Source: Neolentinus lepideus HHB14362 ss-1
Lineage: Eukaryota > Basidiomycota > Agaricomycetes > Gloeophyllales > Gloeophyllaceae
Assembly: GCA_001632425.1 (NCBI GenBank)
Contig: KV425572.1
Span: forward strand, 400,566-464,565
Reading direction: 5' to 3'
Length of the DNA: 64,000 nt
The position numbers and the translations under genes were made by a program. Positions 50,710-61,078 of this stretch are shown here, in pieces (position 1 is the first letter of the stretch; the number at the start of each line of letters is the position of its first letter). The notes beneath the pieces were generated by a model. That model saw nothing but the letters and a program-made list of their open reading frames with translations, was not told the DNA's origin and ran no database searches.

Positions 50710-52219
50710 ATGAAGGTAGCATCAGCGTTTCTCTTGGGTGCCGCATCATGCGCCTACGCTTCAGTAGCGCCATGGCAGGCGTATAACCCGCTGGCGGACT
50801 ACAGCATTGAGGCAGGGGACATCAAGCTAACATTCATCCCGTACGGTGCTACCCTAAAGGTGAGTGTCATTGAATACCGCAGGATGTTTAAGGTGCCCTA
50901 ACCGTGACCTTGGCCGCATAGAACCTGTATGTCAAGGATAGATGGGGTCAGACTAGGGATATTGCGCTTGGTTATGACGACCCTGTACGTTGATCCATGT
51001 CAAAATTGCCGCAGAACCCATTTGAATATCCTACAGGAATTATACATCAATGCCACCACGCATACGCCCAGATTCAACACGCAAATAGGGCAAGTTCTGC
51101 AATATTTCTTTTTTATTATATTATTGATACTGATGGACATGTATCGCATCCAGTCGTTACGCAGATCGTCTGGCCAACGCGTCTTTTACTCTCGACGGTG
51201 TGACCTACAACACGACGGTCAATGGACAGTCGAAAGTCAATCCCAACATCAACGTCACTTTCCACGGTGGTATTGGATTCGATTACCGGAACTTCAGTGT
51301 CCTGTCGCACACCGAGGACTCGATTCTTTTGCACTACTTCTCGCCCGATGGCGAAAACGGGTTCCCCGGTGATGTGGACTTTTACGTGGCCCATACTGTA
51401 CGGGAGCCAGCAACCTGGGATGTAAAGATGTGGGCGGCATTTTCGAAGTACGTGGCACGCGTATAACCCTTTGTTGCTAAACGCCAATTTGGTACGCAGG
51501 CGCACGCCGTTCATGCCGACCACACATCTGTACCTTCAGCTGAACGCCTACAATGCATCTGAACCTAGCATCATGAACCACACACTCTTTATCAACAGCA
51601 CTTCCTACCAAGGCACCGATATAAATTTCTTCTCAACTGCCGACATTATACCCATACAGAAAGGATCCGCAGAGGATTGGACCACGCCCAAGCAAATCGG
51701 CGAAGGGTACAATGTGGACCAATGCGGCGTGAACTGCACTGGTGAGTCATGAAAGTTTTCCGACCAATGACAGATACTGACATAGAATTTCGAAGGATAT
51801 GATACTTTCTTTCCGTATCTGCCTCATAATTCGAAGCAGAATGTGTCGAGCGTCTGGAGTGATGCATCTGGAATCCGGTATGTCGTCGTAACCATGCTCC
51901 TGTTACGTGACTGAGTATTTCTTAGCCTGGATATTTCCACCGACCAACTTGGTACTGCCTTCTACACTTGTGGTGAGCTCAAGAGTGGTACATGTCCGAG
52001 CAAGGCCGCGCACGGGGGAGGATATTACGAGACGAGTAGCTGTGTGAGTCCCCTCGTAGAAGTCGGTTCTATCTTGACTGATATCACTCGTAGATACTCT
52101 TCGAGCAGCAGTCATACGTTAACGCAGTCAACCTACAAGGACTCCCTGAGAAGACGATCTACGGGCCCACGAAACCTTACTATTCGGAGAGCACGTACAA
52201 GTTCAGCACCATTAATTAA
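50710..52219 (+). CDS. Secreted aldose 1-epimerase (mutarotase)-like protein
   Basis: Family members interconvert alpha and beta anomers of free sugars. Eight exons (50710-50859, 50922-50984, 51037-51089, 51154-51447, 51500-51741, 51796-51877, 51926-52043, 52094-52219) give 375 aa, the usual length. A signal peptide (about residues 1-17, MKVASAFLLGAASCAYA) indicates secretion. Visible family blocks are FIPYGATLKNLYVKD, LGYDDP, GRYADRLANASFTLDG, FHGGIGFDYRNF and the later TTHLYLQLN. The third intron (51090-51153) appears to start with GC rather than GT: only GC-AG splicing joins Gly to RYADR in frame. A catalytic Glu near the C-terminus is not obvious to me. A role in the PKS pathway is not evident; it may act on plant-wall sugars. 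Confidence 0.85.
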
Positions 52220-52442
52220 AGTCGATAGCAGAATTGGAGTAATACGGATTTTATTTATCTAGAGTAAGCAACCATGTAATTCGAAATCGAGTTCTAGTGC
52301 GTTATCAGGACGAAGCGTTACCTCGTAGCATTGCGCCCAATACATAGTAGTCATTGATGGAGTATGTCTGAAAGTAAATGCTATGTCAATGGTCGAAGAT
52401 AACGAAGGTTGTCTCGTCCCAGGTCGCGTACTTCTCCACTTC

Positions 52443-53209
52443 TCAATAAATGTAGGGTATCAGTCGATATGGAGTCATCTTCGCCCAGTTCTCCCACTGC
52501 TCGCCGAACTGGTCCTTCATCATTTTATCCTCTCTAGGCACCCTAGCCAGCATGCCTGGCATCGACGCGGCACTCAAGCCCAATATAAAGAGACTAAAGG
52601 CTCTGCCCGCTGGGGTCTGCAATATACCACTCTCCCAAACCCAGGATCCCGGAAGAAGGGGCATTAGATGGAAGCCAGCCGTCATCAGGAAAGCTCCTGT
52701 ATAGCTAGGATGGCGCACAATGGAATACGGGCCGCTAGTGACCAATTGGTGGCCCTGGCGAATGCTGAGCTGGTAGGTGAACAAGCGACCGAGGTGCACG
52801 AAGCACCACTTGCGCAGGAGACCACCAGCAGTCGCCAACAGCGCTGCTGACAGGAGTGCGGGCGTCAGGCGGATGGATGCCGAAGATGAGGGAAAGAGGA
52901 TTCGAAGTGTCGCTTGCGCAATCGGGGATGATGGGTACCTGCGTGCCAGGATCACGGCCACCTCGCACAAGGTAACGGCCCATGCTGGTCGCTGTAAGAC
53001 GAGTTCAGTAAGACGGGTTCATAGCGTGAGCTTGGTCATCCAACCCTGTACAAGTTAGGAACGCTAGTTGCAGCAGCGTCAATGAACTTCTCCCAACCGG
53101 TCGGTTTGATACGTTCCTCGTCTTTCGGTGGTGGATTGGGAGGCTTCATTCCCGCATCAATAGCGGCAGCGGTGGCGAGGACAACTGGAATCCTGGCTAG
53201 GTCAGACAT
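52443..53209 (-). CDS. ICMT-like membrane methyltransferase
   Basis: Two exons (53209-53045, 52991-52443) give 237 aa. The C-terminal half carries the isoprenylcysteine carboxyl methyltransferase/phospholipid methyltransferase pattern: VTSGPYSIVRHPSYTGAF, a hydrophobic hairpin, then an acidic segment (REDKMMKDQFGEQW) leading to a TPYRLIPYIY end. The RHPSYTG segment and the following Glu/Asp region form the AdoMet site in this family. At least four hydrophobic segments predict an ER membrane protein. Canonical ICMT methylates the C-terminal prenylcysteine of proteins such as Ras. Many mushroom genomes carry several divergent copies and their substrates are mostly unknown. Here it could be a cluster methyltransferase for a lipophilic or prenylated aromatic, but that is inference. 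It is divergent from the MFS gene. Confidence 0.85.
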
Positions 53210-54298
53210 CGTCTCGAGAGATGGGTTCCAAAAGCCACCCGCTACTAGGGGAAATAGATCTCGCTGAGCGTCTCGAAGCCAGTCATGAGATTTCGACACG
53301 TGCTCGGCCTCGACTATATATATGATATGAGCGCTATTGAATAGGCAGTCTGCAGAATCTCGGGGTGAAAGAGATGGTTCTAAGTAACACGCCTGCCGGT
53401 GATAATTGAGTTGCGTGTTCAACACCGAGTTGCGACCCATGCGAAATTCTTGAGCGTTAGTTATTTCACGCGATGAAATAGCCAGGAGTTATCACAGGAC
53501 AAAGGCCAAACTGTGGATCATACCTTTCGTCCAAACGCTTCAATGTCCAAGAGTGATGCACGGACGGTCCCAACACCCCACACCGTACAGAAGTGACAGT
53601 CGACTTGTGTAACCCGTAGCTATCACGTTACTCTCATAAGTTCCCAACGAGAAGGTCTCGATGATGAGCCCACTTCTCCTATGGGCGAGTGGTGAAGCTT
53701 CTCCCAATTAATGGGGGTGCAGGAGGCTCCTGGAGTAGTCCTATGGTCAACGTGTAGGCGGACAGTTTGTTGACTTTGCTATGACACTTCAGTCAGAAGT
53801 ACACGTGCTTTCTTCAAGACGAAGCTGGGCAGACAGAATCCGTTGGAAACTATAACGGCGAGAGGAATGTTCGAGTGGACTGAGGGCAGTATGGCCAGAT
53901 TTAAAGTGAGAGGTGTACGAGTGAAAATATCAGGCAGGCTTGAAGCGAGATTGATTCGGCGATCGTTTCGATTGATTAGACTGACCACTGTGCCACTGAT
54001 TACCAGAAACGGATATCTGGACATATGTCTTTTCTTCGGAACATCGAGTTGTCGTTCGAAAGGAGCCATGTAACCATTCCCAAAGCTGATCTCTTCCGCA
54101 GAACGCAGACGCCTGTGGATCGTGAATATTTGAATGTGGGTGTTTATGATATCTAGCAGGGATCATTCGCACGCCATACGCCCCGCTACCAATAAACCAT
54201 GCAAATGCCATATTGTCTCCACTGATCCAGAAGCAGCGCTATAAAAGCCCCATGTGGGTCTCTTTCAGTGCTTCTTCTGGACCATTTAATCGCCAACC
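53210..54298. promoter_or_regulatory. Divergent promoter region, ICMT-like / MFS
   Basis: This is 1089 bp between opposed starts. TATATATA near 53315-53324 is about 110 bp from the methyltransferase ATG. TATAAAAG at 54240-54247 is about 52 bp from the MFS ATG. No gene lies between. Confidence 0.6.
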
Positions 54299-56546
54299 AT
54301 GGCCGGCCGTGAGAAGTCACTGGAGCAGGACTACGATCTCGAGGGAAGCAAGACGGCCTATGCAGTCGAAGGAATCACTGCAGAGACACAGGACGTGTAC
54401 ACCGATGACTCCTTGGACCCAGTTTATCGCGCAAAGGCAAGAATCCTAAACGATGCGCTTCAAGAGATAGGGATGGGGAAGTATCAGGTGCGTCTCGAAT
54501 TTTCCGATGCGAGAGTTTGGGAATGAAAGACAAGATAGTGGTATTTGTTCTGTGTCGCTGGATTCGGATGGTTTTCGTGAGTGATACTCGCTGATTTGTA
54601 CCAAATTCTGTGACGAACATTGGTTGCATCGTAATTCAGAGACAACTTATGGCCAGTACGTTTGATATTTCCCAAGTTTCTTATACGCCCACTCAAGAAA
54701 TTACACCGTGTAGATTGTCACTGGGTTGATTTTAACCCCGGCTGTGAACGAGTTCAACTTCAAAGGTCCCTGGCTCAAGCTTGGTCAAAATATCGGACTC
54801 CTTGTTGGCGCTGCCTTCTGGGGTCTCGCATCCGACGTCTGGGGACGAAGGTAGGTTACATAATATTCTTGCTAGGTTAAATGGTATCTTATCGGAGTGA
54901 AGATGGTGTTTTAATCTGACGCTGCTTATAACCGGTATCTTTGCTACAGCGGCTGGTGGAGTCACGAATTACGTAGCTCTGTGTTCTCTCGCGGCAGCAT
55001 GGAGCGTCGGTGTTGGTGGGAATCTCCCTGTTGACTCTGCCGTGTTCCTAGGCAAGTTACGAGTCACCTGGGTCCTATCTGTCTCTTATACAGGCTACGT
55101 TAGAATTCATACCAGCATCGCACCAGTACCTCCTCACAGTCCTTTCCGTTTGGTGGGCCTTTGGGCAACTAGTCGGAAGCCTGGTAGGCGCTCATCCTCT
55201 GTTTTCGCATGAAGATCTGTGATCGTTTCTCGCAGGTTGCTTGGCCCTTGATTACCAATTACTCGTGTCCCACGACGACCCCTCCTTCGCCATGCCCCCG
55301 GTCCTCTAACGAAGGATGGCGCTATTTCCTGTACACCATGGGCGGTCTCATGCTTCTCCTCTTCGTCCTGCGATTCTTCGTCTTCCATCTGTACGAGTCA
55401 CCGAAGTACCTCATGGGTCGAGGCAGAGACGAAGAAGCAGTAGAGGTCATACACAAAATCGCAGATTACAACCGTGTAACGAGCAATCTTACGTTGGAAC
55501 AACTGAAGAAAGCGGGAGATCTGAAGGTTAGCAACCGTGATGAGGAGCTCGACACAAGTGCCAAAGCCGCGGCACTTCGCAAGCTGAGAATGTTCAAGTG
55601 GGAACATGTCACTGCCTTGTTCGCCACGAGGAAGCTCGCGTGGTCGACGAGTTTGCTTATAATAGTTTGGGGTGAGCGCCAAGGTAACCTGCACGGTCGG
55701 AGGCCAAACTGAGGACATTTTAGCCCTTATCGGCCTTGCCTTCCCTCTGTAAGTCTTCCATACATCATGGGTTCTGGTTAGGCTCATAATTTCTGCAGGT
55801 ATAACAGTTTCGTGACATACTTGTAAGTGATAGTAGTGAGTAATGCGGAATCATTCTCATTTGTTATGTAGCCTTGCAACTCGTGGTGCGGATTTCGGCG
55901 ATGGCTCAACCTACATAACTTACCGCAATGTAAGTGCAGCTAGTAGCGGATACTGCTAACGTCGTTGTAACGCAAGATATTCGTAGCAAGTTATCTTGAG
56001 CGTCATTGGCGTTCCGGGTGCGATCATCGCGGGCTGGATGGTTGACATCCCGTATCTCGGTCGTCGTGGAACGCTCTCTATTTCGACAAGTACGTTAATG
56101 CTCTGTTATCGAACACCATCAATATTGCTAGATTTAACGTACATTCCCATATCAGTCCTAACTGGGGTGTTTCTCTTCGCTTCGACGACGGCTCGTACCT
56201 CTGACGCTCTTCTGGGCTGGAACTGCGGTTACAGCTTCACATCAAACATTATGTACGGCGTGCTGTACGCAGTGTCTCCGGAGCTGTTCCCCACCAAAGA
56301 TCGTGGGACTGGGAACGCCATCGTAGCCATTGCTAATCGCGTCTTCGGTATCATGGTGCGTCGCAAAACCTTTGCACCATGGCATGTCTGTGTTTATCAT
56401 ATACATGCATGAAGGCACCCATCATTGCACTGTACGCAAGCCTTACGAGCTCGGTGCCCATTTGGATTTCTGGTGCATTATTCCTTGTGGCCGGTCTCGT
56501 AGCACTTCTGCTACCGTTTGATCCTCGCGGCAAAGCTTCGCTCTAA
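54299..56546 (+). CDS. MFS transporter, sugar/SV2-like
   Basis: Membrane carrier with 13 exons (54299-54487, 54539-54576, 54640-54655, 54714-54850, 54903-55051, 55104-55183, 55236-55671, 55724-55748, 55799-55822, 55872-55929, 55987-56089, 56156-56355, 56415-56546), 528 aa. Several exons are tiny (16, 25 and 24 bp). Family blocks: GFGWFSDNLWPIVTGLILTP in helix 1, LASDVWGRR (the MFS loop 2-3 signature), GGNLPVDSAVFLEFIPASHQ, HLYESPKYLMGRGRDEEAVE before the long central loop, and a second half ending ELFPTKDRGTGNAI and LPFDPRGKASL. The fifth intron (55052-55103) seems to use a GC donor, the only choice that keeps frame. The order resembles fungal general substrate transporters of the sugar-porter/SV2 group. 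Export of a pathway product is possible; a nutrient role is equally likely. Confidence 0.88.
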
Positions 56547-56717
56547 GCTAGTACACTCCTGCTCTTGGTTTGTTGTAACTTTTGACATGATGTCCACGTT
56601 TGTTGTTGCTCATGACAAGATGAGATTCGTGCTTATTCAGTTGCAAAATGCATACAGCATAGTGATCCTTCTATGAAATTCCTAATCTAAAAGTGAGAAT
56701 AAATACAAAACGTGAAA

Positions 56718-59700
56718 TCAATGCAAGGCTCCAACACTCTTCCAGTACCGAACGTATTCCTCTAGATGTCTGCCGTCGATAGCGGTGCTTCTCACCATGG
56801 TCACCGAATCTTGTTTAGCTCGAGAGGTACCTAGGATAACTGGACCAGACGCCATGCGTACGAAGTCATGCTCCAGGAAGCTGATTATTTTGTACGCCGG
56901 ATTGCGCTCGGGATCGTCACCAAGCCCTTTGACACGATTCAACCATTCACCGAAGGCAATCTTAGGCAACGGTTTCGATGAATCATCCGACAAGATCGCG
57001 GAAAGCAACGACAACAAGCCTGACCACGACTGACGCGAAGGGTTCTCCATGTGATACGTCGGCTGGAAGCCCTTCGAAAACAGATAGTCTGCGACGGCAG
57101 AGGCGGCGCGGTTAACGGGCATCCAGGACAGCGAACCGTCGAGGTCAGGAAGTGCTTTGAGTGTTTGCGATGTTCTAACGATAAGCGGAAAGTGCTCGCT
57201 CTCATTCCAAGCACCCGAACCCTCCGGCCCCGTCATCTGACCGATGCGGACGCTGGAAGTAAGGAGAAGCGGGTCTTCGCCGTCGGGAGAGGCGTTGCCG
57301 TAAAATTCGTTGGCTGCCAGCAGTAATTGTTCGCATACCCACTTTGCCTCCGGGTACCCGAATTCAGCTGTGTTGATGCCAGCTAGTGGTGTTTCAGGAA
57401 CCTCGAAAGGACCATCTGGGTGGAGGAGAGGATAGCGCCCGACGACCGCAATCGAAGAAGCAAAGAGAAGGCGTTTAGGAATTGCGGATGGGTTCTTGAC
57501 AGCGCTGAGCAAGCACAGCCGCACCAGGTTAGATGTCGCCTTCACGTGTGGCTCGAATGAATCCAGGTTGCGATTGAAATTGACAGGCCATGCGTTATGG
57601 ATGATGTGCGTCACATCGAGCAGCTAGTCGTGGCAGATACTTAAGCATTTGCTCTCTATTGCAGAAAGGACGATGTATGCTCACCTCTGCGAAATCATTC
57701 TCACTCAGACCAAAGTCGGGCTTACTGATCTCTGACTCCCGTAAAACTACCTTCTCCCAGGCCTTCGCATTGAGACGGGCACCCCTCTTCTCCAGAGCAG
57801 AAACCTGCCTCTGCCTCATAGCCTCTACTCCACCTTGTTGTGGCCTATTCAAGCAAATGATCTTTTTCACCCCCTCATCAGTAGCCAATCGCTTGACGAG
57901 CAAGCATCCCAGGCTTCCTGTAGATCCGGTAAGGAGCACAACAGCGCCATCTTCCTGCTTCGCCCCACTGGCCTCCCGCGCTTTCACAGCCAACTCTTCA
58001 TACCCCTTCAGCTCCTGGCTATATTTCTCTACCATCGCCTCCATATTCCTCAGCCTCTTTCCTTCCTTATCTCCCCCATCAACCGCGCCGTCGATGTATG
58101 TGCCCTTCATGATAGCAAAAACAGCACTCCACAACTTCGCCACACTCGAACGCTCAAACACGAAGTCGGGCGGAAGTTCGCCTATCGCACTCGGGAGGTT
58201 TGGTGTGACCCGTAATCCGTTAACAATAGCTCTTCGCAATCGACTGGCTTGCAGGCTGTCCATACCTGCCTCGAAGAAGTCCGCGTCATCGGCGAGATCG
58301 TCCTCGATCCCCATGATAGACTTGACGAGCGTTCTGATAGCCTCATTGAGCGCGTATCCGTCGTCCTCTCTAACAGAAGGGAAAGGCTCGGCCTTTGAGA
58401 CGTCCGCGCACTCGTAGCAATACTTGATTTCCGCATCGAACTTGACAAAGGTAGCCTTCCTCGCCAAACTGCCCTTATCCGTCCTGACGAGCGGCTTCTC
58501 TTCCTCCCTCGTTATGATCAGCATCTCCCTCGATACCTTGCCGTGCTTATCCGTGACCTCATTCCCACGAGCAAGGTATTCTTCCAGCTCGATTAGGAAC
58601 TTTTCCAGTGCTTCCTCACCCTCCTTCAAGGACTCGCCTTTCCTCTTCCCTTCCGCCACCTCAACGAGTAGCCCGAGGCTAAACATCCCATCCCCAAATG
58701 CCAGGACGTTCTTCACATCCGGGTGCTCCGCCACCGCCTTCTCCATGCCCGTCGGTCGCACCTTCTCTCCGGTGGCAAGCACAATCAAGTCATCCGATCG
58801 TCCTAGAATCTTCACCCAATTCTTATGCTCTGGGTGCGCCTCTAAAAGATCTTGCACGACGAAGGGTTCGGACCACCCCGGGGCCTGGCCAATGAGGCGG
58901 TAGGTCAGAATGGAGGAGGAAGGGTCGACCATGGGGATAAATTTGAGGCCGATGTCGGTGCGTGGCATGAGGTAGTGCCAGTCGTAGCCGTCAGGGATAT
59001 ATTCAATGGCCGCAATGGCGCCAATTTCCGTAGCACCTGCATGTACAATTGCATTAGATAGACATTTTGACTCGGGGTTGATGGGTACAACTTACCCCAG
59101 TGGTTAAGTAGTTTGACTCCCTCCCTCACTAGAGCATCGCCAACAGGCTCCTTCATCGGTGCGCCGCCAATTGCGATAAAGTCCAACTTTTTCAAAGCCT
59201 CTATGCCCTCCGTCCCGGGCAAATTCAATATATCTTCCAGTATGGAGGGGACGCTGAGCATCGACCTTGCTCCCGTCGACTTGAGCGCAGCTAAAGTCGA
59301 GCGGGCGGTGGGTATGATCGATGAAGGTGGTAACACAAACGGCATGCCGATGCTCAGCGCGAGAGAGGGTGCGAGTAAGCCGAAGCCGTGGTATAAAGGG
59401 AGTGTGGAAACGTTGTACTCGAACTTCTGTTCTGAAAGTCGATGACAGGCAGCGTAGATAAGGAGGTACGCCTGTGCGTGGAAGATGGGCTTGGGTAGGC
59501 CAGTCGTACCGCTCGAGTGCATGATGATGGCATCAGTTGCGGTACGGTCGTAGTCGGAGAAGATTGATGGGATTGAGGCAGCATAGAGGGAGGTAGAGGG
59601 GGCTAGGAGATCTTCGTAGCCGATGGCGTCAAGGAAGATTATCGGGGAGGGAGAAGGGGAGTCGGAAGAGAGGAGGGATAAGGTTTCCTTGGCGGCGCGG

Positions 59701-60200
59701 TGGACTTGCGCGTTTATTAAGAGGGTCGAGGGGGATGTTGCTTTGAGGAGGTGAGCAATGGCGAGGGGGGTGAGACGAGCGGAGAGACAGAGGACCTAGA
59801 AACAAAATAAATTATGAGACGTGCAGTATAATTTCAGGTCAGGTAGAATACATACGGGTGTGCCGATTCTCAGCAGCGCTGCGATATAGATATAAATCGT
59901 GATATCACTGCCAAGTAAGATCCCAACAGGCGGGACCTTCTCATCCCTGCGAGTACGCCCAGTAGTCGCACCGTTCTTCACGAGCCACGCAGACGCCCGC
60001 TGAACAGCTTCATGCAACTGCTTGAAAGTAATCTTGCAGGGTTCAGAGCCCTCGCCAGCGCGCGTTTGCAGGCCGAAGACATGATCAGGGTTGTGCTGCG
60101 CGTTGAATTCGATAAGCTCTGGTAAAGTGTTGACACCCTCGGGGTGGTCGGGCGCGTAGCCCAGGTTGATGTGCGCGCGGGTGAACGTCGAGTTCGCCAT
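56718..60200 (-). CDS. Adenylate-forming reductase AFR2 (NRPS-like A-T-R)
   Basis: Second A-T-R carboxylic acid reductase. Four exons (60200-59856, 59795-59096, 59036-57685, 57623-56718) give 1100 aa. The A domain has MHSSGTTGLPKPIFH, a conserved GATEIGAI motif across an exon junction, and GRSDDLIVLATGEKVRPTGME. The T domain has DDADFFEAGMDSLQ with Ser609. The R domain has LLTGSTGSLGCLL for NADPH and YPEAK with Tyr889 and Lys893. All catalytic residues are present. It differs strongly from AFR1 in the A-domain binding region and linkers, so the two probably take different acids or come from different subfamilies. It is divergent from the FAD monooxygenase gene and lies about 7 kb from the PKS, closer than AFR1, making it the better candidate to reduce the PKS product. 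Confidence 0.93.
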
Positions 60201-61078
60201 GCCGGTTAGTTAGAACAAATCGGAAGGGTTGCCTCGGCCATTCCAGGTCGTTTATACAAGACGACAGATCAAATTCCGAGTCCGCGAGCACGGGCATTGT
60301 GGGGTTGCGTTTTGTGATTAAGGAACCGAGATCCCAGCCGTGCCCGAGCATAACGGGCTACGTATCTGCCGATTGTAAGCTGCCGTAGGTATGTATTGCC
60401 CAAGTGGCTCACGGACCTAATGGTGGCCCTCAGGGATATTTGGATGAAGCGGACAGCAGGTTGACGCAGAGTTGCTGTGGTATTAGTACGGTCGTCTAAC
60501 TGTATATCCGGCCATGATCTTGTGCGCGGTACTGCCATAGACCCGTTGAGTACGCATATTCGTTCCCATTGTGCCAATACGGTAGTCAACCCACAAGGAT
60601 ACCGTGTCACGTAGCAGTGTATATTAATCCTGTAAGTTGATTGATGTGGCGAGTACAATTGCCGCCGGTAAATGCTTCGAGCACAGCCACTAAGTACATG
60701 GCTGCTACGCGAATATTCCCTGCCAACGACAGCTGAGCACATCCCGTTCTACGGTGCTGCGTCCTCGCTCTATTATGCTTCTGCTACCCGGCCTTATAGT
60801 CGTTCTGCGAAGATCATGTTTCTGATAGGCCTTCTTTCGGAATACACGTTTCGCGGTAACACATCTAACGGACTCCGACGTGGGTCAAAGCGCTAGCCAG
60901 AGCCGACCCAGATGTGCAACGGTATCGTGCTGTGCGGCGTACCTACGAAAGTACTAAGAGCGTACTCTACAGGTGGATGAGTCTGGATTGACCTCCTCGG
61001 ACTTGACTGGTTTTAAAAGCGCGTAGTACCATCGTCGACTCCACTACTCCCGTTGTCGTTATTTGCGCTAGTGCCAAC
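60201..61078. promoter_or_regulatory. Divergent promoter region, AFR2 / FAD monooxygenase
   Basis: This is 878 bp between opposed starts. TATAAAC on the minus strand at 60257-60251 is about 50 bp from the AFR2 ATG. TTTTAAAAG near 61011-61019 is about 60 bp from the monooxygenase ATG. Confidence 0.6.
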
